NCBI GenBank assembly: GCA_030867875.1
Contig: JAOWCC010001634.1
Location: forward strand, 11,054,778 to 11,118,777
Length of the DNA: 64,000 nt
Direction: 5' to 3'
From: Actinernus sp. WN-2022
Taxonomy: Eukaryota > Cnidaria > Anthozoa > Actiniaria > Actinernidae
Shown: positions 22,570 through 34,472 of the stretch, one piece after another
Position numbering within the stretch: the first letter of the stretch is position 1
How the letters are laid out: each line of letters opens with the position of its first letter
Made by a program: the position numbers and the translations under genes
Notes under the pieces: model-generated
Seen by the model: only the letters and a program-made list of their open reading frames with translations
Told to the model about the DNA's origin: nothing
The model's database searches: none

Positions 22570-22785
22570 AACAACCATAAGATAAAATAGAACGTGTTTC
22601 ACATTGATAGTAAACTTAAGCTTAGGCTTCAGGGTTTGAAATCAATTTAGTGAATACTTCAGCCTCGTTTAGGGAAATAGAATAAACCTAGCTAGTTTGA
22701 CGCGGAGAAAGTAAAGTTAAGAATACAGTGAGTTCCTTGAAGTCATAGCAGCGTTTCGGTCGACTGGACCCAGTGGCAAACGCAT
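22570..22785. repeat. Local direct duplication, copy 2
   Basis: Matches 21786-22153 in the same orientation (CATAAGATAAAATAGAACG, AATAAACCTAGCTAGT, GCAGCGTTTCGGTCGAC). It carries a ~40-bp segment after AGAACG that is missing from copy 1. Confidence 0.75.
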
Positions 22786-22954
22786 GGAATAAATTAATAC
22801 AACTAAAACTGAAAATAACACTTATTTTCTTCAACTGATGGGCCGATATTATCTAACAATGTTTTACTCGTACATATTTCATTCCTACCTTATATATTTT
22901 TTGTTAAAAAATGTCTGAAAAGCACATTTTTGGATTACCCATGATGCAATCGAT

Positions 22955-23129
22955 ATACCCGTTTGCAAAAACACTACAGTAACTCTGAGATATATAGATT
23001 TATATACCTTTTGTTCTCCATTGTTTTAGCTGTCAAATTTGACAAGAATACAAATTTAAAGGTATATATATATATATATATTTCCAGAGCAGTGTTTTTG
23101 CAAACGGGTGTATATATATATATATATAT
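22955..23129. mobile_element. Small palindromic MITE in a TA microsatellite
   Basis: ACCCGTTTGCAAAAACACT (about 22958-22976) recurs inverted at 23091-23109. (TA)n runs sit at the inner edge (about 23062-23080) and outside the right end (23111-23129). The TA tracts suggest insertion into, or expansion from, a TATATA target. The ORFs here are low-complexity. Confidence 0.6.
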
Positions 23130-23327
23130 AATCAGAATAAAGGTGAAAGAGAAAAATATGCCCTGAATGGGATTCGAACCCACGGCCTCGGTACACTAGT
23201 CCGATGTGTTAACCACTACACCATCAGGGCATATTTTTTTCAGGGCATATTTTTCAGGGCATATTTTTCAGGGCATATTTTTTTCAGGGCATATTTTTCT
23301 CTTTCACCTTTATTCTGATTATTAATA
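23128..23327. repeat. tRNA-cored palindrome with a ladder of acceptor-stem repeats
   Basis: The 30-bp left flank (ATCAGAATAAAGGTGAAAGA, continuing GAAAAATATG) is present inverted at about 23292-23323. Between the arms lie the tRNA-like gene (23160-23230) and about four extra units of TCAGGGCATATTTTT (23231-23290). Each unit repeats the tRNA's 5' acceptor strand with its leader. Confidence 0.85.
23160..23230 (-). tRNA. tRNA-Thr(AGT)-like gene, possibly a pseudogene
   Basis: Read on the minus strand, the 71 nt fold as a cloverleaf. The acceptor stem GCCCTGA/TCAGGGC has 7 perfect pairs. The D arm GTGT-AGTGGTTA-ACAC carries the A box. The anticodon stem TCGG/CCGA closes a loop CTAGTGT with anticodon AGT. 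The variable loop is GGCC. The T arm GTGGG-TTCGAAT-CCCAT carries B box GGTTCGAAT. The pair next to the anticodon loop (A31-A39) is a mismatch. A TTTTT Pol III terminator follows about 3 nt after the gene (ATATTTTTCTC). It may be a functional gene, a tRNA pseudogene or the head of a SINE-like element. Confidence 0.7.
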
Positions 23328-23329
23328 TT

Positions 23330-23680
23330 AGGGACGGGTTTCTTCTCTCTATATACTTAATATATATACATATATATTTACCGACCAACCGACCGACCCA
23401 CCATCGCGAGCGAGAGGGCGATGGTAAACGAAACATTTTATTAGGATGGCCTAACGTAAAATCAGTAGTTTCGCAGCTAGATGTGTGTGACATGCTAACT
23501 CCATAATTTTAATATCCTTTGAACTTCTATCCATACATTACCCCAAAGAAATACACTGGGTAGCTTAGTATAGTTTTTTCATATTTTATTCCGGAAAAAA
23601 AGTGAAAATGGAGCTTTTACATGTATATGCTCGCTAGCCATACATACATGCAATGCCCTGACGCATTTTACATTCCCGCT
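23330..23680. other. No gene seen
   Basis: AT-rich spacer with TATATA runs near 23350-23380 and a CCGACC triplet run near 23382-23400. Homology with the kinase copy 2 region begins at about 23670-23690. Confidence 0.4.
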
Positions 23681-24022
23681 TCATTAACGTACAAATTAAA
23701 GTCTTGTTTCAATATATTCGTAGAAATATAAACGCTATTCACTTTGCTATTCGTGTTTAGCAATTTATTTAGTCAAACTTTATGTCTCCAATTTAGTTAA
23801 AATAAGACGTCAAAGCTGTCGTTATTTTCATGTTAGTCAGTGTCCTGAAATCAAAACGAGTTATCGACAGCATCCTTTTGGACGCCTGCAATCAGATTAG
23901 CAATACAATTTGTGTAATCCTCTACGATATTTGGCCTCATGAAAAATGGTTAATGCTTGCCAGTCTCTGTCACCCTATGGACATCACGGTTCCTTACAGG
24001 TCACATGACTGACAGCCTACAT

Positions 24023-27000
24023 TTAAAAGCAGCAACAGAAGTTGCAACATTTTGTGCTCTCGTTCATATCTGGATCCAATCTACGTCTAATTTTCTTCGC
24101 TTCCTCGATGGCGGTAACCAGATCCTCCACAGGACCTGATAGCTTTACAAACTCATGGTGCAGTAGCTGCTCGGCTGATAACCTGTCTGACGGGTTCTTC
24201 ACTAAAGCTCCTTTATACAAGAAGTCCATGAAGCATTCACTTAGCTTCTCGGGGTTTTGCAGTTTGGTATACGATCCATTTTTCACTCGGTCGAGAAGCG
24301 AGTGTGACTTGAAGCAGAAGGTTGGAGGATATTTCTCAGCCATCTCAATCGCTACAATTCCTATGCTCCAAATATCAACCTGACAGAAAAAAACGTTGCA
24401 GCACAATAAAGATGACCTTTAAGTAAATACTACTTATTAACCTTATTTGCTCCGTCCGTCCGTACCGTTTGCTCGGTCCCTTCTTTATCGCCCAAGCGCG
24501 AAGCGCGCGGTCTGTAAAAAAGGGGGAAACGAGGACCCATAACTTACAGTACGGACCGAGTAAACGAGGTTAATTAGATGTTAATTATTATATGGCTTCT
24601 TCATTTTCTATGAGACAGGAAGAGGGCGGAAGGTCCGTGCGGGGAGTTATGAACCGCAAATTCACCAATCATCGCTCTTGAAATGTGTCATCGCCTAGAA
24701 TTTCCAACTGAAAACCAGTTTAAGAAGCCTCATGATATCTCTACACATCATCTGGCTTCGAGAAAGCCGATGATTAACATGACGACGTCATATTACAATA
24801 AATAGCAAAATTTCTGGTGTGGCTTTTTTTGTTCCTCTAATTTAGACTACTAACGTCCTATACTACTAGCTTTACCTTGGTTCCGTATGCCTCTTGCTTT
24901 GCAACCTCAGGAGCCATCCAAGATATGGTACCTGCAAGCACTCTTGGTAGAGGTTTGCCGACTTCTAGTTTGGTGCAATGGCCAAAGTCAGCTAGTTTTA
25001 CCTGCATGAGTTGAGTTGTAAACAGTTTACACAAATAACAAAATGTAGCAAGATCATATTTTGTTGATACGTATTGTCAAACAAGGAGCGCTCAACAGCT
25101 GAAGTTCATTTTCCTACAGATATGACACTGGTGATTGACAGGGCATTCAGACTCTATTCTTGCCATAATATTTTTGATGCAATAAAGCATGCAATGTCAG
25201 GCAGAACACATAACCTAAATCAAAGTGCATGGAGTGTTGTTTGTCTACATTATTTAATCAGTGCATGCGAGGGCATTTTCCGGTATAAGGAATGTCTGCC
25301 TCGCTCGCGTATTTGTAGCCCGGGGGGGGGGGGGGGGGGGACTCCCCATAAAAATAGACGGGGTTGCTCGACATTTATCACCCCTAAAAGATAGCAATAT
25401 GGGCGTGGCTCACAAAAAAAATACCCCTAAAAGATAGCACTCCAAAAGACAAATTTGTGCAAACTAAAGGAAATAAGAGACAAAGCTCTGCCCCATAACC
25501 TCGTCTTTAATATTCGGATGGACCAAACTCTATATCGAAGCCGTAAATACCGATTCAACTTGTGGGGTCTCATGCTCGAGGATCCAACGCTATTTTGTCT
25601 CGGCCACAAAAATTTTGGGTCTCGGAGACCCCTAAAAGATAGCAGACCTTTGGAAGACCCCTAAGTGATAGCACTGCTAACGATTTTAACCCCTAAAAGA
25701 TAGGTCGAGCACCCCCGTCTATTTTTATGGGGAGTCCTCCCCCCGGATTTGTAGCAGTTATAGCCTGTTCTCACCTGTCCATCTCTCCCTAGCAGTATGT
25801 TATCACTCTTGATGTCACGATGGACAAATCCTCGACTATGAAGAAATGCTAATGCAGTCAAGCATTCTCTCAGCACGGTAGCAATCAGACATTCCTTCAT
25901 CCTGTACCACAAACTCACGTTGTAGAGCGAGCCTACTGGCATGTACTCCATCGCTATCCAGAGGTTTTTACGAAACAGGAAGCTCTTATGGTAAGTAACA
26001 AGATTAGGGTGCTTACACTCCTTCATCAACGCCAATTCGTTAATGAGATGTTGGAATGTTGGATTCTTGTTCAGCTTGATTTTCTTTAAGGCTACCTTGA
26101 CCTATAATAACAAAGTAATGAGATCAACTCCACACCAGTTCTAGATGTTCACCATTCAGAAACTGTATATGGTTTATTGAAAAACACCTCATAAACATAT
26201 TTAAACCAATTAATATTATAGGTTAAAGACAGTAAAAGATAAATGAGTGTCGGATAGCTTGCACATGGAGAGAATAGTTTACCCATTTACTTTTCAGCAG
26301 GTTACGCAAGCATCAAAGACCGGCCGTCGCGCGAAGTTGTGACATAATTAAGTTAGTTTCAGCTTTAATGTTTCAAACATTCTTTTGATACATTACCCCA
26401 GTATCTTTGTGTTTGGCTGAGTAGACTTTTCCATAACCGCCACATCCGATGTTCTTTAAGCGACGATAGGATTTCTTCGGGTTATCGGTGAAGTTGACAA
26501 TCGATTCAAGGTAGCTGATGTACATATCCTTTATTTCTGTTTTAGTCCACTTTTGTAAAGGCTCTTTACATTCCTTTTGCTTCGATTTAACCAGCTCATC
26601 AGCACTTCCTGAAAGTAGAAGCGAAAATGCATGTATTTATTTAATACGATCGATAAATATTACAACTTTCTAAGCCAATACATTTCCAAGTTTCCGCAAC
26701 AGGGTCGTTACGGTTAAATCGAGGCTCCCTTGATGGAGAAGAACTTTGGATGGTATATTGTATACCAGTGCCAGAAACTGAAGAAAAAATTCAGGACATC
26801 TGGAAAAGCTTCTATTATAATGATAATAAACAAACATTACCTAATCATATTCTCCTTTTATATGAACAAATATGTGTGACTTTGGCATGAGTCTGTCCAT
26901 TTATAGATGCACAGGTCAGACAGGTGACCTCAAAACGGGACGAGAAGAGAGTTTAAGCTTGCCACGAGCCGCAGTCGAGTGGAAAGATGGTTGTCCTCGC

Positions 27001-29754
27001 TACGTTATTGCATCATCTTTGCATCTATGATTATTAGAGGACCGATTAACGACGCAAAATGACATCTATTTGGTTTAAACGAGGATTAATGAAAAAAGGA
27101 TACAAAACGGTTCCATGGAAAACGTGGACCTCATCAGTGCATCGTTTATCTAATAACACATGGTTTTCGACGATCACAGCGTATGGAGTTCCGTTTCGGT
27201 ATTGTGTTTAAAGAAACAGCAACTCATCTAAAATCTCTAAAATCCCCCATGAATGTAAAACCTAAATAACCTCCTAGTCTCACCTGTTAGGTTACCACTC
27301 TGTTCGCTTTGTGATCCCAACTTGATCTTAGACGTCTCATCAACAAATGATTTCAAATCTACTGTCAATGCAGCAAGTACCCCAGGGGGGAGGGGTACAC
27401 TAAGTGGTTTGGCTACTTTCATGGAGCAGGTACGATACCTGTTCTCTGAGCTGAAGAGAGGGAGAGATGAGGGCCTGGTGACGAGTGTGTTAGTTATCAT
27501 CAACGCCCTGGTGGTTAAATAAATTTCATTAATTCAATTCAGTTTTACTATAAATTATTGTCAGTAATTTTATATAGTCATATTTAAATATTTAAAATAA
27601 CTGCTATTTGAAGATAACACAACTAAAGTTGTGAGAGTTGAGTATTTCATGCTAACTGCTCTCCTCCAGTTTCTGACATTATTTCATGTACGTCACTTAC
27701 CTGGTAAGGCGATCCACTGCATTACCAACACTGTCACCATGGCAACCTAGTAAGGCCATCGTCGATTGGCTGCAGGCTGGATCCTTCTGGGACTTTACTG
27801 TCACAACGTCCACTTTGTTAGAGACGACCATGATCTCGCTCGTCTCGCTGGGGATCGACACTTTCCACGACTCGGTAACGACTGTGCTCGGTCCATCATT
27901 CGTTGAGGTGATTGACAGTGCAGGCATTTCACAGTTACTGTGAACTTCACTTACAGCAGATTCACGAGGAGCCTTTATAAGCTCATCTTCTCCAAAGCCA
28001 GAGACCATCGAGATCAGCACTGGCGATCTTGACAGAGTGTTGCTACCATTCAGCACAAAAGCCTTGCATGACTTCAGAGTGTTATTTGAACTTAGAGAAC
28101 CCCCTCTTGCAGTTGTGTGACTTGCGTCTGATAACACTTTGATGGGAAAGATATAACATATTGTAAGCTATAGTTCATGTGCTAGAAGATTCTATCATTG
28201 TTAAAGTATTGCTCAATGGAAAAAGAACACCTTTCCCTTGATCACTTTCTTGCTCATCTGACATAGAGCTTATATTGTACTCTGTGTATATTCAAAACCT
28301 CAGCGCAGCTTTGATCGAGACTGCACACGTGTTACATCTTGCGATTTCAGCGAATGCTCAGCGTGGTTTAGTTTTCTTAATAATGCACGCTCGACAATGT
28401 TTTCTCAGGTAAATCGAATGTTATATTATATAAAAACAAATATGTCCTATAACGAAATAATGTACTTCCGCTTGTTCATCCGCAGTGTTTGCAGACCCTG
28501 AGCGTGCATTATTTAAGGATTAGAGACAGGGCGTGCGGGTTTTGTGAGAAATACAGGCACGCGCTGACTACACGATGAACGAAAAATAATGAATACTGGC
28601 GGAATGCAGTATGAAGAAGTGTTAAATTTATCGTACTGTGTCAGTAAGTGCATGTATTTGTCAATAAAACACAAACATAAAGTCTCTGACGCTTTTAATA
28701 TTCCAACTGAGCATAGAGCGTGCTGTGGTCACCAATACAGCATTGCCATTAGTCATTGTTAATAAAACACACACATAAAGTCCCTAACTTTTAACATTTT
28801 AACATTCCAACTACCACCAAAGCATTGTCAGTAGCCAATCACCTGCTTGAATTTTGAACTGTGCAGGAAGTTGGAATATTAATTTGTTATAAAACATGAA
28901 TAATCATACTTCTAATTGTTAAACGAGATTAACCAAGTTTACGTCAATGGCCACGTACATACGTCCCTTACCGGAGTTTCTATAAACATTCTCTATTAGA
29001 GAATTAAACCTCAAGACTTCATCTTCAATGCTTCTTTGGGATGTCTACAAAAGCGGAAAGAGATCGACATTTAAAACACTACTGAATTTTGGTTTGTTAG
29101 TTATGTCCAACAGAACCATGAAGCATGGATGCACGTACCTTGTGTGATGATTGTTTTTTAGGAAGATACTGGAGAAAGAATAAAATAGAGTATTTTACTA
29201 CATTGATTCTACTAGAATCATACTGAATGTTTACTTAAGTCTGAAGCATTCGACTTTAAAGTTCTACCTAATAATATTTGCAGTATGAGACTGCTACCCA
29301 ACGGCAACGGCGTTGAAGCATCATGACGAGATTTTTACGATGGATGTTACACGATAAAAACTAATTTTCTTGTGGCCGCTGGTTGGGTAAAAGGCAACTC
29401 CAACATTCATCAAACTGTCTCGCCGCGCGCAGCGTTTTCCAAATTAACCTACAAAATTCTCCCCAGAATAATGTTTTTGTGTGTAATAGAGGAGTGGTAG
29501 TAGTATTTAAGTTGTTTTCCGTATCGTTTAAACAATTTCAGTTATATTGCTTAATACAAACTCTCCAAATCCCTTATATACTGTCTTTAATATCTTATTT
29601 TCCTACACAGTAAAGAAACGCAGTCTTCGTCCGGTTGTCGTGCAAAGTAACTTACTTCAACGCAAATCTAAACTAGTTTACTTACCGCATCATCGTTATC
29701 ATCATCGTTTCCACTGGAAACGCAGCAACAGAGTTTACCTAATTTTAAACCCAT
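24023..29754 (-). CDS. PAK-like Ser/Thr kinase, 9 exons, acylation-type N-terminus
   Basis: Exons, in transcript order: 29754-29686, 29168-29139, 29044-28972, 28136-27701, 27450-27284, 26608-26397, 26101-25775, 25001-24876, 24379-24023. All have GT/AG borders and matching phases. The total is 1797 nt, 598 residues plus stop. The protein starts MGLKLGKLCCC, which fits N-myristoylation at Gly2 and palmitoylation at Cys9-11. Residues ~34-258 are Ser/Thr-rich and without a recognised domain; no CRIB motif is seen. The kinase domain has a glycine loop GCGGYGKV (313-320), VALK Lys335, HRDIKSDN (423-430), DFG (443-445) and APE (468-470). It resembles PAK/STE20 kinases (LRECLTALAFLHSRG, VDIWSIGIVAIEM). 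The PAK activation-loop Thr position is Val (RVLAGTISWM) and the usual GTP is GTI. The C-terminus CNFCCCF is Cys-rich. It probably acts at membranes; that is inferred. The substrate is unknown. Confidence 0.85.
24438..24574. mobile_element. Small MITE in kinase intron 8 (copy 1)
   Basis: TTAACCTTATTTGCTCCGTC and, inverted, TTAACCTCGTTTACTCGGTC bound a 137-bp palindrome-like segment. The equivalent element is in the paralogous intron at 39661-39806. It therefore entered before the duplication. Confidence 0.65.
25320..25746. mobile_element. 427-bp MITE in kinase intron 7, 9-bp duplication
   Basis: The termini are CCGGGGGG... and its inverse, followed on both sides by GACTCCCCATAAAAATAGAC. ATTTGTAGC is duplicated at 25311-25319 and 25747-25755. 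The interior repeats ACCCCTAAAAGATAGCA five times with variants. The 9-bp duplication suggests a Mutator-type mobilising enzyme. The paralogous intron at about 38255-38263 has a single uninterrupted copy of the target. Confidence 0.9.
28378..28515. repeat. Inverted repeat in kinase intron 3
   Basis: AATAATGCACGCTC and inverted GAGCGTGCATTATT lie about 110 bp apart. Possibly a small MITE. No duplication was identified. Confidence 0.4.
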
Positions 29755-30120
29755 CGTAAACAGCTCAATTCAATCGCTTTTCAAACTCAACTGAGCACTA
29801 TAATCGCACGTTTAACCCAACAAATGAAATTTTACAACTAAAGATGGGCTGTGCAATGATGTCACAGTGTACGAGTTGTCGGTCATCCCCGCGCACGTAT
29901 GACGTCATGTTCTGCACGCGCATTATATCTGTTTTGAATTCAAAGCGATAGTCGGTCTTCAATTTGTCTCCCCCTGGATGGGAAAAAAGTAAAATACTAA
30001 GAATACATTGTATTGCTGCCACGCATTTGATGACTGGGAAAAAACGGAAATGTCTGCAGAATACACTTCGTGATTCGAAATAAACGTTATGAGCTATTAA
30101 AGGTGGGGCGTGCGCGGCTT
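29755..30120 (-). promoter_or_regulatory. Upstream region of the kinase gene with a CRE site
   Basis: This is the DNA immediately 5' of the kinase start codon (minus strand). It contains a consensus palindromic CRE, TGACGTCA, at 29900-29907, about 145 bp upstream of the ATG. No TATA box was fixed. A regulatory role is inferred from position only. Confidence 0.35.
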
Positions 30121-30158
30121 TGGGATTCGGGATTCGGGATTCGGGATTCGGGATTCGG
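30121..30158. repeat. (GATTCGGG)n tandem repeat
   Basis: About five copies of an 8-bp unit GATTCGGG, upstream of the kinase gene. Confidence 0.9.
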
Positions 30159-30229
30159 TCGGACGCATGCAGCAATTATTTTATCCCTCGCTATATGTAT
30201 GGTGATGCACTAAAATATACATCTAGGCA

Positions 30230-31453
30230 AGCCTATAGGCAGAGCTCCAATTATTTCTGATGGCAGTAGAGTAGATTTCATTAGATTTCTAGGAATTTAT
30301 TTAGAAAAAACTCAATGTGGAACAGTCACCTATATCAAATACTGATTTGCCTGGATATTTTTTTATTTCCCAACCTAGTATTATGCTCTAATGCTGGGGG
30401 CGGTGCTTTTTATATGTCTAAAAATTTAGATTTTACTATTCCGCCTGAATTTACAACAAGAGACGGCTGAAAACCTACCTATTTCAGAAAGCATATGAAC
30501 AGTAGATCAGTGTTATTGTTGCAAGTACTAGTATTATTAGTTAGTATTCATACACTTTGGCTTTATATTAAGTATATGATCAGTTGATATATTTTAATAT
30601 TGTACCTTTATCATTTATTAGTATCCACATATTTAGTTTTACATTAAGTATCTGTCATATCTGTCTTCTATTATATTATCATTATTCGTAGTAGTATTTG
30701 TAAAGCGCTATTGGGCACTCACTTTGGAAACAGCGCTGTATAAATATATGCTTTTATTATTATTAAATACAATCTCACAAAGCGGAAACTGATGATTTTC
30801 TCAATATTTTAGGTTCATCCTTCTTTCAGCCCCAAATATTGCAACCAACAAGAATTACAGATCATTCGGCAACACTAATTGACAATATATTCTTTAATTC
30901 TCTAGAACATTTCACAATAAGTGATAATATAGTATATGACCTCACAGATCATTCATCTAATTTCTTAATCTTCAACAAATTTGCCTCGCTTCTTTGCAAT
31001 GTTGAACTATACAAAAGAGACTACTCTTGCCGATCAGCAACAATCAATAGACTGGCAAGATGTATTTCCAACTGAATCTAATTATACTACTATATTTAAT
31101 TCTTTTGATGCAGACGTTTCTAGTGTAACAGATAGACACATACCAGTTAAGCAATTATCTAGGAGGGAACTACAGACAAAACCATGGATAACCCCTGCTT
31201 TAAGAAAGTCTATACATGTCAAAAACAATCTTTATAAGAAATTTATTATCATATTAGATTTAAACTATATAGAAATAAATTTAATCATCTACTAAAGAGA
31301 AGCAAAAACAGTATTATAACTTAATTATTTCTTTGATAATATTAGTGATGGGAAAAAATTATGGAAAGGCATCAAACAAATAACCGTAATACTAGTCAAA
31401 CGTTTATTAAAATTGTTGAAAATAACAAAGAAATTACTGATACCAAGCATATT
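30230..31453 (+). pseudogene. Old LINE, 5' portion (endonuclease remnants), split by a younger LINE
   Basis: Short frames recall APE-type endonuclease and linker regions of a CR1/L2-like element. At 30400-30470 is GGGAFYMSKNLDFTIPPEF. At 30830-31050 is LQPTRITDHSATLIDNIFFN, the conserved SHSATLIDNI block. At 31140-31225 is RHIPVKQLSRRELQTKPWIT. The last visible residues before the interruption are ENNKEITDTKHI (to 31453). The same protein resumes at 34475 with ANAFNNYFASVG. A separate RT-tail-like piece (DGSRVDFIRFLGIYLEKTQ) at about 30255-30320 may belong to another copy. Many frameshifts and stops are present. Confidence 0.65.
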
Positions 31454-34110
31454 TGGTGGAGTTGGACTTTACTTACGGGAAGATCTAAATTTTAAAATAA
31501 GAACCGACCTATGCTATTCTAACAATGTCGTAGAATCAGTTTTTGCTGAGATTGAAATTCCTAATGGGAAAAACATAATTATTGGCACAATTTATCGCCC
31601 CCCGACTCCAAATTTGGATGAATTCATGGAATGCGTTCAGCAATTACTAGCTTGTGTCTCTAAAGAAAACAAACTATATTACGTAATGGGAGATTTTAAT
31701 TTAGACCTTCTAAAGTATGACCAACACTCCGCTACAAGTACATTCATTGACATCATGTTCTCTCACATGCTTGTTCCCTTAATTACAAGACCGACGCGAC
31801 TTACATCGCATAGCGCCACGCTTATTGACAATATATTTACGAACAATATTTCAGCTCGTTCTAACAATGGCCTCATCATTAACGATCTGTCGGATCACTT
31901 ACCAGTCTTTTCACTCACTTACAATGACAGTATCCACAAGTCATCTAAAATCAAGGATCGTGTCCTTATTCGCGATTTTAACATTCAAAACATGGATGCC
32001 TTTAACAATCTTTTACGGGAATACAACTGGAATCATTTAACCTATACCAACGTTGATACAGCTTACGATGCATTTCTTTGTAAATATACTGAGTTCTATA
32101 ATAAGAGTTTTCCTATTTCTCAAAGGTAAAAAATTGAAAACATTTCGGAATCCCTGGCTGAGTAAAGGCCTTGCCAAATCAATTAACAAGAAAGCGCAAC
32201 TTTATAAACAATATCTTAATAATCCAGACACAGATCGGGAAAGTAAATACAAAACATATAAGAATAAATTAAACCATGTGATCAGACTTGCAAAAAACAA
32301 ATTTTATGACACTAAACTAGAAAAGGCTAAGACCAATTTGAAAGAAACCTGGAAAGTTTTAAATGAAGCAATCAATAAACGGAAAAGCAAATTGGCTTAT
32401 CCAACTCAATTTATAAACAATGGTAGAAAGATTACAAACCCTGCTGAGATTGCAAACTGTTTTTGTGATTACTTCACAAACATTGGTCCTAACCTCTCTA
32501 ATAAAATAACCTTAGCAAATACCTCGCATAAGGATGCGCTAATTGGTTCGTATCCCGAGGCTCTTTGTCTAAAAGAAGTGACCTCTGAAGAACTCCAAGA
32601 CATCGTAAAAACACTTAATATTAATAAGGCTTCAGGATATGACAATATACCTATCAAAATCATTAACCATTCCTTTAATTACATATCGCAACCTCTTGTA
32701 AGTATAATCAACTTGTCACTAAAAACTGGTTCTTTCCCAAACTCTCTAAAAACAGCTAAAGTTATTCCAATATTCAAAGCGGACGATCCGGAATGTTTTA
32801 CCAACTATAGACCGATCTCCATTCTTCCGTCCTTTTCTAAATTGTTTGAGAGAATCATGTATAATCGGCTGATTGAATTTTTAAATAATCACAATGTATT
32901 ATTCGAGAATCAGTTTGGATTCCGAAAAAATCATTCAACCGCGCTAGCCCTAGTCCGTTTGATAAACCATATTGCAACGTCATTAGATCGAAATGAGATT
33001 ACTGTGGGAATTTTTCTTGACCTATCTAAAGCGTTCGACACAATTAACCATCAAATATTATTTGATAAACTTCAGCATTATGGTATTCGCGGTGTGGCTT
33101 TTGACTGGCTTGTGAGCTACCTGACAAACCGAAAACAATTCGTCCAATTTGGTCAAGCCAGCTCTCACTATCAGTCTATCGTTTGCGGGGTTTCCCAAGG
33201 GTCTATACTCGGTCCATTATTGTTCATTATTTACATCAATGATCTTCCAAATGTGTCTACCCTGACTCAGTCGCTACTCTTTGCGGATGACACAAGCATT
33301 TTTTGTTCCCAAAAAGACCCTAACCAGTTAATAAATATTATGAATAATGAACTTGTGAAAATTATGGACTGGTTTAAAGCTAATAAACTGTCATTAAACG
33401 TATCTAAAACAAATTATATGATTTTTCACCCTAAACAGAAGAAAATTAATGTTTGTAATCCGATAATTATGGAAAATATACAAATTAAGCTAGTAGAAGT
33501 AACCAAGTTTCTGGGTGTTTATATCGACCAACATTTCTCATGGAAGTCTCATATTAATAATGTGTCAAAGAAGATGTCCAAATCTATCGGTATCATTAAC
33601 AAATCACGCTTTTTCCTAACGTCAAAATCGTTGCTGTCTCTTTACTACACCCTTGTATATCCCTATATTAACTACTGTAATATCGTTTGGTCCTCTACGT
33701 ATCCCTCCAACTTAAACTCCATTTTCCTCTTACAAAAACGTATAGTGCGAATAATTGCAAAAGCGAGCTATCTAGATCACACTGCCCCATTGTTCAAGCA
33801 ATTTAAGATTCTAGATAATTATACTGTCAATACTCTTGTTACTGCTAATTTTATGTATTCATATCACAATCATTTCCTTCCTGTTACCTTCCAAAATCTC
33901 TTCCTGACCAACCAGCAAGTCCATGATTACAACACTAGGCATGCCACTGATTATCGATCCCATCTTTGTAGAACAAATATCAAACAATTTACTATTCTTC
34001 ATCAAGGGCCTAAAGTGTGGAATTCTTTACCAGTCTCATTAATAAACTCTTCTTCTTTCATAAGCTTTAAAAAATCTCTTAAAGAGTTCCTCCTCAATCG
34101 CTGCCGCTGA
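31454..34110 (+). pseudogene. LINE ORF2: APE endonuclease and reverse transcriptase, one frameshift
   Basis: The first frame (to 32129) carries endonuclease blocks IIIGTIYRPPTPN, VMGDFNLDLL, SHSATLIDNIF and SDHLPVF. The second frame (about 32110-34110) carries a full reverse transcriptase. Its blocks are NYRPISILPSFSKLFERI, QFGFRKNHST, GIFLDLSKAFDTINH, GVSQGSILGPLLF and the catalytic FADD near 33280, then YIDQHFSWKSHI and the C-terminal GPKVWNSLP. The frames part at an A-rich stretch near 32115-32130, so one small indel separates them. Otherwise the RT is open for over 650 codons. Start residues are missing because of 5' truncation. The clade is CR1/L2-like by motif memory. This relatively fresh copy is probably immobile. 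Confidence 0.85.
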
Positions 34111-34472
34111 CTCTAATTTAGTTATTAATGTAACCATGTCCTGATAATAGCATACTGCTGACTGTAACGAGGAAGCCTAATCTTATAAGCTTTATAGTTT
34201 CTAGGCTTCCTCGCCACCTTTGTTTTTTTTCCTTTTTCTCTTTTTACCAACTAAAGGAGCAAATGTATACCAATGTAAATCAGTAGTAAATATATTCTAT
34301 CTTTCCCTTCAATCATCAAACTTTATTTTATTCAATCAATGTAATATTAATTCAATTGTATTTGTAATGAAGGACAGTGAAGGACAGGAACCTTATGTAT
34401 ACATGTGCATTTTTTCCCTTCTTCTCGTGAATAATTGTAAATATGGTGGCGAACTGGTAAACTGGTAAATAA
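31454..34472 (+). mobile_element. Younger LINE, 5'-truncated, ATATT duplication
   Basis: Inserted in the older LINE, with ATATT at 31449-31453 and 34473-34477. It begins inside the endonuclease domain (GGVGLYLREDLNF) and ends with a 365-bp 3'UTR terminating in GGTAAATAAAT. It has no poly(A). Confidence 0.8.

Noticed and set aside
22963..23183. ORFs rich in Tyr/Ile
   Set aside because: Translation of TATATA microsatellite; low complexity.
23231..23290. Regular short repeats, CRISPR-like at first sight
   Set aside because: Units are 14-16 bp without unique spacers and derive from the tRNA acceptor stem; the host is an animal.
24042..24383. Plus-strand ORF of 113 codons
   Set aside because: It is the antisense shadow of the last kinase exon.
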